Shown in pieces: positions 1 through 14,600 of a stretch of 64,000 nucleotides of DNA (its first letter is position 1; each line of letters starts with the position of its first letter). The notes beneath the pieces are model-generated. The model was not told the DNA's origin. It saw only the letters and a list, made by a program, of their open reading frames with translations, and did no database searches. Origin of the DNA: Acholoe squamosa (taxonomy: Eukaryota > Annelida > Polychaeta > Phyllodocida > Polynoidae); contig OX439050.1 in assembly GCA_949317995.1 (NCBI GenBank), positions 48,733,777 through 48,797,776 on the forward strand. The letters run 5' to 3'. The position numbers and the translations under genes are program-made.

Positions 1-3000
1 TCATGACATTGACTGGGCGCTGAATACTGCTGCATTCCAATAACCTCTATTTCTACATCTTGTGATTCTTCCTGCCCCAAAGTTTTAGTGGATTCATCAG
101 TGGTCGCCTCAGCTGAAGAACTCCTCTGACTGTTATCATAGCCAACCTTCAGTGCTCTTAATTCATCAGCCCATGAGCCAACAGTATGAGCAACATAATC
201 ATCAACTGATTCGTCTATGTAACCCAAAGGTTCATCTGATGAGGTGCTCCTTGTTTCCACACATGATGGAGGAGCATGGGTATTGTTGTGGTCAGTCTCT
301 TTGTATTTTTCTTGCAGCTCTTCACCCTTTGCCATCTCACTTTCCCCCAGGCCAAGTACAGAACATGACTTCTGTTCATCTGAGGATATTTGTATCTGGT
401 CCTGATCAACTTGCCTTTTTGCAAATTTTGATGGAAGCACATCTTCAGGCATTATATCATCGGCAAATCCTGCAGTCGGCAATGTGTGCTGAGCTGTCAT
501 ATAGCCAGGATCTGGTATGTCAGGTGTCGGTAACACATCTAGACCTCTTCCATCACAAGCTCTAGCGGTTGTTGATACTAGTGATGCATCCTGAGCAATT
601 TCCTTACTGCCTTCCACCATTCCTAAACTTGAGAATGCATCCACCAGAGTTTCATGACATGCATCATTCCCAATGGAATCAGTTACATCTTCCTGATAGT
701 TGTGTAAGGTTTCGGGTTCAATATTGGTAGCATCAGCAAGAATGTTCTCTTTGTCATGGTCACTTGCATCATTTAATGCCTTTAGTTCATCTGCCCAGGA
801 GCCAACTGTATGTGCAACATAATCAACTGATTCTTCAAGATGAGATATATGTTGATCAGTCAACTTATCACTTTGTTTAGCTATACCGTGCAATGTCCTT
901 CCCTCTGATTGTGACATATCAGCAGGTCCAAGATCATGTGTAATTGATGGGGGGCATACCCGATCATTTTGTCCTATCGCTTCTTCAGTAATTCGCCTTT
1001 CCTCTTGGACCATCTCAACCCCAGCACCTGATTGATGTTCACTATGAGAAACCTGTACCTTAGCATCAGAGAATTTACTTTCTGTTGTTGATAATTCTTT
1101 GATGGCTATTCCACTAGCATTGTGTGCAGTTTCTGGTAGCAAATCTTTGCCAATTACAACTTCAGCTTCTACATATGGAGCTGTTTCCTGTCCAGGTTCC
1201 CCTTGTCTAGTTGTTGTGATTATATCCCCAGTGAGTTGCATACTAGGAGAGATTCTGGCATCCGCATCCCTAATGAGCTCAGCTACAACTTGAAGGTGAT
1301 TGTCTATGTCTGCCTTTGAAGTCATTTCTTGGTGTCTTCCTTCACAACATTCACTGAGCTCTGAATCTTGCTGTGTCTTGACAACATGAAATGATTCTAC
1401 ATTTTCTGGCTCCCCCTGTTCCATTGTAAGAGTGTATTCGGCAGTGGTCATGTCAGTTGAAGAATCTTCTTGATTGTGGTCCAAGTTATCCTTTAATGCT
1501 CTCATTTCTTCAGCCCAAGAGCCAACAGTATGAACAACATAGTCATCAACTGATTCATTAATGTAACCTGAAGGTTTATCTGGTGATGTGCTCTTTGCTT
1601 CAAAAATTGATATTCTTCTTTCTGCTGATGGTGCATCAGCTTTTCCATGACCTTTCCCTTCATTTTCCTCTTGAAGATCTTCACTATCAAGCTTGTAACT
1701 ACCTCGTACATCAACTTCAGAATCTGAGAGTATGTGTGTCTGGGGATAATCCACTTGCCTTATTGGGGATTGAGCTACTGTCAATGGTTGTATCATATCT
1801 CCTCCAGATACATCACTAGCTTCCGGAATTCCAGGTGCAGATTTTTGGTGTTGATCTGTCACATAACTTTCATCTGGTATGTTAGGTGTTGGTAAGACAT
1901 CTGAACCTCTTGTATAACCAGTGTCTGCAGTTGTATCAGTTTTATCATGAGATTCCACCATTTCTAAACTTTGTAATGTATCCTTCACTGTTTCATGACA
2001 TGTAGCGTTCTCAGTGACGGCTTCTCCATTTAGATCTGTTGATGTTTCCAGATGACTGTCTAGTTCTTCCTGTGACTCCATCATTAATGCCCTTTCAAGT
2101 CTCATAATCTCAAGGTTAAGGTCATCAAGTTCAGTGCTGTCTTCAAGCTCCTCATATATTGTTGCAAGTTGTGAAGGGTCCTCGGTATAATAAACCACTT
2201 CATCTAACGAGTCATCCTCCACCTCATACAGGTCTTCATCTGCTACATCAGCTGTATCTGAGGCATCTTCTCTTAGTTCGTCCTGGGAATTTCTCCTTTC
2301 CTCTAATAACTGAATTTCCTCATCATCAATCTCAACATGTTCAGTGTCTTCATAGTCACTCATTATTTGATACAAATCAGCATCATGCATTTCACTTTGT
2401 AGAGTGTCCTTGCAATCCCTTTTAGGTGTCAAGATGTCTTCCTGGCATTTTACCCCGGTCTCAGTCTCATGAATGTAGTATTTTACCAATTTCTGATCAT
2501 AATGATCACCTTCACTCTCAGAATATGTCAAAGCGGACTCAAGGGCTTCTTCCATGTCTGTAGGCTCAACAGATGTATCATGTGACAGCTGGATTTTCTT
2601 TAAGAGTTCTTGGTGCAATTCCTCTAATGGTCCATGTTCGTTTTCCCCTGGTTCTCCACTTTCTTCCTTTTCTACTGCTTCTTCTTCTTCTACTTCATGT
2701 ATTTCTACTTCAACGGCTTCCTCTTTGTCATCATCATCTTCCTTGTCAGTATCCCCTTCTGAATGTTCACCATCCACAGTCATCAAATGCAAGGATCGTT
2801 CCCTTCTCAATGTTGCAGAAGTTAAACCTAAGAAAGCATCCACTTGTTCTATTGACATAGAGTCATTTGGAACTTCAATTTCATCATCAATTAATTCCAG
2901 GCTGGCATCGGGTAGGAACACACTATCATTCTCACTATCCAGTTCATCATATGAGCTACTGAGACTAACAGGACATACTTGGGAGTCCTGGCCAACCTCT

Positions 3001-5593
3001 AGTTTATCTGTTGTAGCTTCAAAGTTTATATGGATCTGAAAACCTTCATTGAGATTCTCCATTATCAAGGAACTATTGTCATCAAGTTTGTCTTCAATGA
3101 CAATATTGATAGGGCCAGCAAAAGAAGGGTCCAATATTACCCCATACTGTCCTGCTATCGATTGATTAAGAGGTTCACCTCCCAATGACCATTTGACATC
3201 TCTACTTCCAATCCCTTCATCATCATCATTTTCTATTTCAATCAGAGAATTCCTTTCAGAGTTTGTAGGTGCAATGGCTTCTTGATAAGACCTGGATGCA
3301 TTATCTGCTGTAAACATCCATTCAATCTTACTCCCATCTTCTGACTGATCAGCCTCACTAGACAGTTCTGGATTCCTTGCTAGTGGGGTAGGGGCCCTGT
3401 CTTCATCTTCATCTGATCCATCTTGATCTGTAAGTAGATCTTCATTAACCTTTTCCTTTGGGATACAGTCCTCTCTTAAATTGGTATTCAGAGCCAGATC
3501 ATGTTCTGTCAGAACAGGGTCGGGTTGTTTATCTTTGTGTGTTGAATGGTATTGGTAATCCTCCTTAGCTGAAGTCTGTATTTCAAGAGCTGTGACTTGA
3601 CTTCCCATTGTATCTTCATCTTGATAATTATCCAATGAACCAACATCATCTTGGACAGAATGAAGTGTTTTAACATCCGAATGGATCTCTGATTGGTCAA
3701 CATCCTCAGTCGATGTTGGCTGATGCATCGATCTCATTAGAATGTTTGAATGTTCAGACACAGTTCCTTCATTTATGTGGTCAGCTCTGGGACCTGTAAC
3801 ACCCCTTCCAATTGCTTCACTTCCAATATTTGTCTCAGACTTTGAACTCTCACAATGCTCTGTAATAGGAAAATTGCCTCTTTCATTGTCCTCAGGCACA
3901 GTCATCATTAGTTCCATGGTTTCATTTTCATTCCATGTATATACTGCTGAGCTGTTTGCTGCTTCCTTAAATGTCGATGGCTCTATCACCATCTTAACTG
4001 GATCACTGTGGTCACCATTCCCACCTGGCAGTTCCAAGGACAACTGAGGGTCAGTTTCAACTGGTATATACAATGAACCACTTGTCTCAGGAGTTGCAGT
4101 GCACTGTTCGCTTTCAAATGTGGAGTCAGCTGAAGTGGTTATGGCTTCACCCATGTTAGATTCATCTGGCAGTGATGATATGCTGATAGTCTGCCCTTTT
4201 GCAAAAGATGATTCCCCCCAGGCACCTGCCTCTTCCACACCCTGTAGGTCTGGGTCCTTTGAACTGAGGTATTCACCCAATGTTTCCACCATGACATGTG
4301 AGGCTTCTTTCTCTTCTCCTGCATCATCTCCTAATGGACAGTGCTCCTCCATTGGTCGTTGGTCTGTGGCTGGATGATCTAGTTCTGTTTCCCCTGTTTG
4401 TTGATTTGTCACTTGAGTTTCTTCCACATCCAGGACCTTCCTTGATCCCTGGGTGTAATCAGCGATAGGAATAGAGATTGCATGCTTGGATAGTGTAAGA
4501 GTTTCAGATGCTTCCGCCTCCACTTCTGTTTGGATTGCCTCATGATATTCAATTCCTCCTTCACCTACCACCTCTTCTTGGTGGTAATCAGACTCAGATC
4601 TCATAAAGTTTATGGTTTGGAAAGGTTCCTGATTTTTGTCCTTTTCCCCAACTTTCACAACACTGATGTCTTGGCGATTTCCCTTTTCCTCACCAGATGC
4701 ACTTACTCCAATCATTGATTGATCAGCTCTGTGTGTGGAATCTGTGTTCTGTGACATGGTATTAAAAGCATCTTTAGATTCAATGGCTTCCTTAAGCATG
4801 TAGTCATATCTATCACCTTGGCCACTTGCATCATCCTTACTGAGCTCAGGCAGTATCTGCCCATGAGGTAGATTGTCTTCATTATCTATCCTACCCCAAC
4901 CTTCCTCTGCTCTCTCCCCTTCAAGGGCCATGAAATCAATCTCCTCAGAAGTGGCTTGTAGAGTTTGACCTGTAACCATTACAAATTCAGTCTCACTAAT
5001 AGACTTGGTCAAAGCATTATCCATTCCAAATGTTTGATCATGTTCCTGCTGGTTACTACCTGTGACTTCTGGTTGTCTACAGTCTCCCACTACCAGATCA
5101 TTATGTTCTACAACAATGTAATCAGATTCCAAGCTGTCACTACTTACTGACACATTATCTCTGGCTGTTGTTTCACTGCGGGAATCAGGGGATGTTTTGA
5201 GCTCCTCAAAAAACTCCCCTTTAGGTATGATTTCATCTTCTGCAGATGTTTTCTTTATAGTTGGGTCAGGAATCTCCTCCTTCACTTTTCGTTCTTGTTC
5301 TTGTGTGCTTATTTGTGTGGATTGATCCGGATCCGTCCATGAACCATATTCATCAACATTATAGGTCTGAATGTGTTTACGAACCTCAGCTGTTGCTTGG
5401 CTGCTTTCTGTTGACAGTAGAACTCCTTCATGTGAAGAATAACTACCCATCGTCTCATCCAATATTTGTGTGTTCTCAGATGCTATCAGTGGGAACCTTA
5501 TCTCATAACCAGCATCATCATAGTCCACGTTTGATATTTCGGAGAACATAAGTGTTTCTCCTAGGACACTTGGCAGATTCACTTTTAGACTAG

Positions 5594-5635
<42 letters not shown>

Positions 5636-8600
5636 GTGACATCTTGGACTCTTCATGTACTATGTCATCAACACAAGCTGACCTAGGTGTTTCTGTTTCA
5701 AACAAACTCTCATTTTCTATTTCTAAGTGACTGCCATCACTGGACATACTTTCCACACTCAAATGAGTATCATCCTCCATTGGTCTATCATCTATCTTTA
5801 ATTCATCTATTTCTGTGTCTCTAGTAGTTGCAAACTCTGTTGGTAATGATTTTTCTTTCAAACTTGTAGCAGGAGGTACATTCGGCATAGGCCCTTCTAA
5901 CTCTGCTCCATTATCCTCAAATGTCTTTAGTTCTTCTGCTTTCACTTCTTCCCATGATTCTGTTAGATTAACAGTTTCAGCAGTATCAAATTGTCTTTGT
6001 GCATCTTGGACTGGTTGCTGCTCGAATGCTTGATGTATTGACTTTGTGCTTTCTGTTTCAGAAAGTGTTGCTTCATAATGCACTGATTCCCTATATGTTG
6101 AATCATGGTTTTCAAAATCTGCAGTGACCACCTCTGTATTAGCAGGTTGACGGATCAGTTCAAGGAACTTCTCATGAGCCATTATTATTTCATCAGGTTG
6201 TGAATCACTTATAGGCTCTGTCTCAGATGGATGAGAGTGTGATGGATCAATGTCCCTAACCAACCTTTCCTCCTCCTTATCACCACCTACTGCATCTTCA
6301 ATACCACTACTGACCTTTGAAATCATGGCCGCATACCCCTTCATATCACCGCTATGCTTTTCAGATGACTTACTTATTGACATTCTGCTGAAGTGTTCAC
6401 ACTCAATAGGTGTTTCCTGTTCATGACCGATAGAAGTTCGTTTCTCCTGTTCTTTCTCTTTATCATGTACAATGATACCATGACATATATCCTCAGGCAC
6501 ATTGTCTATTGGTGATTCTGTGGCACCCAAAGCCATTTCTGGGTGTGGTTCTTCTTTCCTTTTGTCATACACTGTGTTATAACTGCTAGAGGGTCCATAC
6601 ATTTCAAATGCACTTGATTCACTCATTTCCACTGGGCTATCTCCTTGAGCTTGATGTAATGTTCTGGTTTCCTCTTCTCCTGGGAAATCTAAGGCAAGTG
6701 TTCCAGGTGAGCCATTGTCCCCATCTGGTCTTGCCTGTGATAATGCCACCTCCTCAGCATCTGAAACATCAGCAATATCTTTAGTCACAATACTCTCCTT
6801 GTGATCTGTTTCACCCATGAGCTTTAGGAACATACCAAGTTCAGGAGGAGCTACCTCTGTCTCTGCAGTGCATGAGCCATATTCTTGATGGACAGTCAAG
6901 TCATCTGATTTGTTCTCACCCAGGAAGTCATCTGAAGTTATATCCGATTGGCCTTGTTCTAACTGAAAAACCTCATCCTTTTTGAGCATTCTTTCTGTTG
7001 GCAACATATCTTCCTGAGCCTCATGCTCTACATCATCAAATCCAGTGTTCCCAGAAGACCTGGTGATTACTTGTAAAGCATTCTGAAGTTCATCCGCTAA
7101 TGATTCATCTATCTCTGAATCACTAATAATGACAGTGTCCTCGTTGTCATCTTGGGCATCCTGTATCATGTAACCTTCTGATATTTCCATTTGATCCATT
7201 GGATCCACTCCTGGAAGAGGTATTGTGTCAGATTCAATAGCCTCTTCATCTGTCAATGGAGGTTGGCTAGTAACTTCTGATAGAACAAACACATTGGTCT
7301 TGTTTCTTTCTCGCTTTCTTCTCCTCCTCTCTATGGCACTCTCATCTTGACTTTCTTTGGGCTGAGCTACTTCTGACACATGTTCTGGAAAATTTAGCTC
7401 TGAGTTATCAACCTCTGATTTACTAGTATCTGATGGTTTATTGCCAATTTTGATATGGGGAGTCTCATCACTGACATTTATGTTTCCCCGCTGAACCACC
7501 CAAGCTTCTACAGTGCCATACATGCTGTCCATTGTTGAGATGGCCTTTGAAGAAACAGTGGTTGCTTCACTAGTATTTTCATCATTTTGGTTTACTGCAA
7601 GCATATCTACCTCCTTATGCATGTCAGAAATATTCTCAACTATTTCCTCAGGCAGAGATAAGGTTTGTACTTCTTCAGCTATGTACACATCAGAAATGGG
7701 GTCTTCAGTAAATACTCTCATATCCTGTTTCACATCAGTATCTGTCATCCCTTGAATTATTCCTGGTAGAACTCTTTCAGCGAGTTGTTCAGTTGTATTT
7801 TCTTCAAGAGTAGTCTGTGGGTCCATCTCCAAGTCCGAAGTTTCCCATTCCTTTCTTCCTGAAGTGGAATCACTATCTGGCAGCCTTTCCATCACAGCAT
7901 TGGGTTGAATATCCTTAGTTCTTTCTCCATAAGTCACCTGAGATTCATGACCCATCAGATTAACCTTGCTGTCATCTTGCATACTTGAATCTCTTGGCTC
8001 AAATGCTGTCGTTATGCTAGAAGCATATTTTCCCCTGCATTCTTTATGAAAATCATGAGAACTTTCAGGATTAGTACCTAGTTCACTTTCATGGTCGTCT
8101 GATGTTTTAACAGTTTCAGATATGTTATGTTCCAATATTTCCTGATAAGGAGATCTGATAGCGATACCATCCTCTTCATTCTTAACTTGGGACAAAGTTG
8201 TAGTGGTCAACACTGCATCATCAATGCTGGGATCTTCTTTCTGTGTTGAAGGGGATCGGACAGGAGTGCTATTCGTATTGAGTGTGTCTCTATCATCTTC
8301 GACCGATTGGAAATTGCCTATGGCCAAAGTGACAGACATTTGTGAATCATCACACAGTGTATTATCCGTGGGATCTCCAGATGATTCTGGTTGCCTGTTT
8401 CTATCAGCATATTTCTTTGTCTCATGGTAGAATGGCTCAATCTCTCCCCTTTTGTCAGATGCATCAACTGACTTTGACACAGAAGTCAGTACACCTTCTT
8501 GGATGATATGGGAGGAGAGTGACTCTGCTAGTGATATCATTCCTAGGACTTCAGAGATATTCAGGTCCATATCGGACACTTGAGAAAGTGTACCATCTTG

Positions 8601-11600
8601 ATTCTGCTCTGATGTTTTTGGCTTAATTTGTTGGTCATCATCTTGGGGTATTTGGTCAAGTGTGCTCGTAGAACAAGCCATATCTATAGCAGGATCATCT
8701 CTGGTGGGTCTAGGTTTCTCACTTTGTTCTTGGTTCAGGTTATTCACCTTGAGTATATCATAGGTGTTATGAGGCGAAGCCAGGTCTTCTTGTTCTGGCT
8801 GGGGGACATATTGGTGGAATGCTTCTCCTTTTTCAACTGAAAGGGCACTTCTCTCTGTTTGTGACGTAGTAGTCCTCATTTCTACTTCAAATGGTGTTGA
8901 AATAATGATCTGTGATTCTAGTGATTCTAATTCATTTGGCGATGCATCAGTCTGTGAGGACATAGTTGCTTGCTCTTCTATTTCAACTTCACATGGCTTG
9001 GCTTGATCTTCACTGTGCATATGTGAGGAACCTGTGGCTACTGCTGAGTCAGAGGAAGTTTCAATTAGATGGGTGTTAATTCTTCTCTCTTCCCGTGCCA
9101 TTATATCAGCAACAAGCTTGGCATCCCTCTCTTCATCTATTTCTGTGGACTCTGCAGATTCAGCATGGTGTATCAGGCTCTGTACCATTTCCCACTCTGA
9201 TGAAGTTACCTCATCAGAGTCAGACTGGTCATCACCAACTTTATATGGGGGACGGTTACCTGGCAGATCATCTTGATGTTCAACAGTTTTATCTATAGTT
9301 CCTGGTATCCTCAAATCCACACTTACTGTCTCTACAGGGACACAATCTAATCCACCATGTTCACTATCTCTCTCCGGTAGTTCACTTTGAACTCTGGTTT
9401 GTTCCTTATCCTTCCTGTCCATTTCTGTCTCTGCAAACTGACTTGTTGAAAAGGATGTTGAGCCACTTTTGCTCGAAATCTGCTGGAGATTTTCAAAATC
9501 CAATGACGATGGGACATCCACAGACATCATTCCAAAAATAACATCATCTTGGTTTGGCTTATCTGGGTTTTCTTTGGTTTGAAATTTTGATTCAGTAGTA
9601 ATGAGCTCTGGATCTCTTTCTTTGGATTCATCATTACCATCCAGCTCACTTGTACTGGGTATGTGGGATTGTATGTCATGAATGCACTGAGAAGATTCCA
9701 GTGGGATGTCTTTGTATATGGTATCCAACATTGTATCTGTACTCTCCTGTGTTGTTATTGTCAAGTCTTCTACTGCAGGTTGGCCTGAGTCCATGGAGTC
9801 CTCTCTTGATAGGAAAGCTGCATTATCTATGTCAGTAGGATCTCTCAAAGGTGCTCTGTCTTCATCTTGTTTTATCTCCTCTGATACTGAAACCTCCATC
9901 TTATCCTCTGTTGCTTGATGTGAACCCAATGGTCTTTCATCCATATCACCTGCCTTAGTGTCATACAAATCATGGTCTTCATCTTTCACAGACAATCTTG
10001 GAGAAGTCCTTTCCACATTAACTAAGTCTCCTAAAATATCTTTGTTAAGACTGAGCTCATCCTTATGGAATTTACTTTCATGAGATGTGTTGTAGTCAGT
10101 ATCCACACATACACTCCCGGCTTGCATCCTCTGACTAATTTCTGGATCTCTGCTTTGTTCTTCTATTAATACATCTGCTTGCCCCAAAGGTACATCTGGA
10201 CCTTGTGCAGGCATGTTGAAATCACATAGTTTAGCAGCTTCAACGCCTGTATGAGAGTCATCATGCTTCTCCATTGGATATTCTGTGGAGAGTGAAGTGA
10301 AGCTGGCAATCTTAGCTACATCACCAGATGTCATCAATTCAACATTGGATGAACCTACATTCTTCTCATCCTCTTCCTCTTCTCCAGTGCTTTGGGGATT
10401 GCTTATCTGGTGTTCAGCTGACTCTGTCACCATGTAGGATTCCTCACTCCTGTACATGTGAGGTGTATCTGATTCATCACAGGGTCTGGGTAAAGAGTCA
10501 TGTGTGTGAGTGCCATCATCCACAATTGCTCTCTCCATAACGTCTCCATGTCCTGTACTGTATTCCTTGCCAGTAGTCTCACTGATATCACCTCCAATGA
10601 CTGGCATATTAGTATCAATTGATGTATCTAGATTGTCAGTCTCATATGAGATCTCCCCTCCTTCTCCTTCTGACCGATCTACTGAACTGGAAAGCATCAG
10701 AGGAAGCTCAAAAGCTATAGAAGGCATGTCATAATCTAGTTCAACCTGGTCTGTGTGTTCTGTGGGCAGTGAGGTTACACTTGAGGATTCCGGAGCTTCC
10801 ACCACTTCAACACATGATTGGTATTGTTGATCTATATCCTTAACATTGTCACTTGGAGTTTTAGGTGATTCTTGCAGATGTTCAGCTGTAGGAATGCCAG
10901 AATCATGTGGATAAATGTTATCTAAGCTTGGTGACTCAGATCCTTCATTGTAAACCAGGTCATATTGACATTGTTCTTTAACAATTGCCTCTTCAATATT
11001 GCTTCCCACATGCTCATATGACTCAATCCCTGATCCCATTTCTGTCTTTTCAGCTCCTGAAACCAGAGCTATACTGTCATTATCAGCTTTTTCCACTGAT
11101 TGTGGTTGGCAACCATCAATATCCTGTGCCTCATGTATACAAACCTCTTGAACATTCCTCTCAAGATTTTGAAAAGCTTCTGTAACAATTTTGTCCTCCC
11201 CATCAACCTCAACTTGAGAAGCAGTGGTAGTGACCATCATATTAATTTCTTTAGACAGTTCAACATCTTTAATTGAATCTTCATGTCTCTGCTCATTGAG
11301 TCTGGCATCTCTGTTGTCATCAGGAGTATGTTGCTGTGTTCTAGGCACATCAGAATTAAGTGGGCCTTCTTGACCTAGTGCTGGCATCTTTAACTCACCT
11401 GGGATAGCAGCTTTGACCACCATGTGTGAGTCATCATGGACATCCTCTTGACATACTGTGGAGAGTGAAGATATGCTGCTATCCTTAGCTACATCAGCAG
11501 ATGTCACCAATTCTACATTCATTGAAACTTCATTCTTCTCATCATCTTCACCAGCATTTTGGAGATCATCACTCAGGTTTTCAGCTGATGCTGCTTTCAA

Positions 11601-14600
11601 GTCTGATTCCTCACAACTGTACAGGGGATGGTGATCAGGTTTATCTGCTTCATCGGTGGGCCTTAGAAAATACATATCCATGTGAGTGTCATCTCTCTCT
11701 ACTGCTCCTTCTATAGCATATGCATGTCCTGTTCTGCATTCCTTGCCAATAGTCATATCCCTTTCTATGGGTTTCCTACTACTGTCCACATATAGAAGCT
11801 CCCCTTCTCCTATTGCTGGTTCACCCTCCTTGAATTCTTCCATTTGACTGGCAACCATTTCATCCTTACACATCACAAGAAGCTTACGGGATTCTATGGG
11901 CACAGAAGTTAGACTTGATGGTTCTGAAGCTCCTATCACACTGTCACATGAGGGGTATTGTTCCATATCCTTAACATCATCCCTTGACATGTGAGGAGAT
12001 TCTTCCAGATATCTCGTAGTATGAATGCCACTTCCATGTGGATAATTATCCTCCAAGCTCGAACAGGTCTCACTTGAATATGCTTCTACCTGAACCTTTT
12101 GCTCTTCAGGTTTTTCCTTGATAATAACTTCTTCTATATTGCTCCCAACATGCTCATGTGACTCAATCACTGAGTCCTTGATTTCAATTCCAACACCTGA
12201 AACCAAAGCCTGTTTACCATCACCATCTTGAGTTTTGTATGAGTCTTTAATATTGTCACTATCGGATTCTTCTTCTAGATGTGACTGACACTTTTCAATG
12301 CCCTGTGGTTCAGATGAATACTCACGTTCAGAGACCTCCTTCACGCCATTTTTCACAGATGTCTCCAAAGCCTCTGTGATAGTTCTATCTTCCTTATCAT
12401 GATCAATGTGACTAGTAGCAATCTCTATGTTTGATTCCTTGGACAACCCAATACCTTCAGTTGAATCTTTATGCAATGTCTTATTAATTTTGGAATCACT
12501 ACTGTCATTACCATGATATGTTTGAGGCACATCAGAATCAAATATTGATAGACTGCTATCAATCTCTTCAGCATATGTTGTAGATGGCAAAGTATCCTCC
12601 TCACTAACCCTTTGTTGAACCTCTCTTTCATCATCACCCTGACATCTGCTAGATTCCTTCACATGCTCAGCACTGCATACATCAATAATATAGTGATCTT
12701 CATCCTTGGCTTTGACACTATCACCAATATTGATCTTCTCCACTGGTCTCTCAGTGTTTGGCATGTCTACTGTGGACTGATCTTGGTGTGTATCATCAGG
12801 TACTTGGAGAGGGATGTGAGGATCAACTACCAGCTCTGGGACATGACTTGTTGCTGTCTGTTTGTCCTCTATTACCTCTGTATGTTGAAGGTATTGGTGA
12901 GATACATATTCAGATGCATATTCATCTCCACCAATATGACAAGTGTGAGGTATGTTTCCTGAACTTGGACTTGTTGGATCTGATGCACTGCCCGTCAAAA
13001 TCAAGTTACCTTCTTCTTTGTCCATAGCAAGCACATCCTCCAATGCTGATGCTGTGCCTCTGTCGCTCTGGGTAGTGTACTGCTCAACACCAGTGATGGT
13101 ATTAGTCCTCTCAACATAACCAGTGGTTTCCTCAGTCTCTGCGAGATCCTCATGCATTGTATGCATTGTGTCCACTTCATACATATCAGTGGCCTTGTTG
13201 TCATCAGTGACCTCATGATCGTCATTAGGACCTCCCTCATGTAAAGCAGCAAACTCATGTTGGGCATTTTCTACACTTGGCTTTTCTGAATCTTGTATGG
13301 ACAACAGTGCTAAACTGGCTGATTCAGCCAATTCAGCAGATAGATTTATCTCTGGTTGTGACCTATGTTGGTCATCATATTCCATGTCCTCTGTATAGAG
13401 GATATTTGGAGAAACAGCTTGAGGGCCCCATTCATGTAATGCTTTGACTTGCGCTTCATTAACAGAGGTCACTGGTTCAGGGTGTTCAGGTAATTCAATC
13501 GCAAGATATGGGATGACTCCCTGTTGCTGCTGATCGTAATGATAGCTTCTAGACCCTTCACCTAGTGTAGTTAGATTTTCACCAACTTTGTGGGTCTCTT
13601 CTTCCTCATTGATGTAGGTTTCTTGTTTGCAATCGCCATAATCACTTTGATTTTCATGTGGATGTGATGGGCACCCTTCTTCCTCACTTTCTTGTATTCT
13701 GCCTTCAGTGATCGAAGCAGTACTATCTGTATCTTTGCAGGGAATATCATCTTCAGGTGACATTAATGAACCTCTCAGTTCCTCTTCTGGGATAAATCCT
13801 GCATCATCAGTAATCAGTGTTAATACATTATCTTCTGGACGTATAATGTCTGACTGGGTGGATGGCACTGACTCAGTCTCAGAATGATGGGCCTTAATGT
13901 TCAGACTGGATTCCATGTCCATTCTACCAATAGACTCCTTCCGTTCATTTTCAAAACCTGGGGATGATGTCAATTCTAGCTGATTTGATTCACCAGGACC
14001 CATGTGTAATTCACTTTCTTCAGTTGTCTTTTCAGTACCATCATCTACTCTCCTTGCTGCAATTGGTATCCCCTCTTGAGATTGACCTGCTTCAGCTGGA
14101 GTTCTGTTCATGTTCTGTTCTCCAGATGACAATTCTAATTCCTGAATATCAGATGATGGTACCAATGTAGTAGTTAAAGGGTATTGTGTCTTGTCCCTAT
14201 GGTCCTCAAAAGTCTCTTCTTCCTGGTAATATGGTAATTCAGGTGTTGAATCAACTGGCTCCAGATCTGTAACCATTTCACAGGATTTTGAGTCCTCTGA
14301 TGGGTCTTTGCTGTCCAGTACTGCAAAGGGTCTGTCAATATGAACTATGGCATCATCTCCAGAATCTTCTGGAAAATACGGCGGGGCAATTCCCTCTTCT
14401 CCTATATCAGAGATCATCTCTGTTGTGTCAGCTGGTTCAGGATCCTTCTTTACTTGATCATCTGGCTGTGAGCATAACACCTTTACTGACGGAATGTCTT
14501 GCTTAATGACCTCTATTTTACTTGATGGATCTAAAGTTTTCAATGTCACCTCCTGACCCTTTATCTCTGGTGCATCAAACAGCTCAATTCTGTCATTGAT

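Noticed and set aside
2554-3039. Ser-rich plus-strand open frame (161 codons) opposite the giant exon
   Set aside because: It is the antisense shadow of acidic codons (GAA, GAT) in the minus-strand coding sequence. The same applies to the other plus-strand frames within 1-23 kb.
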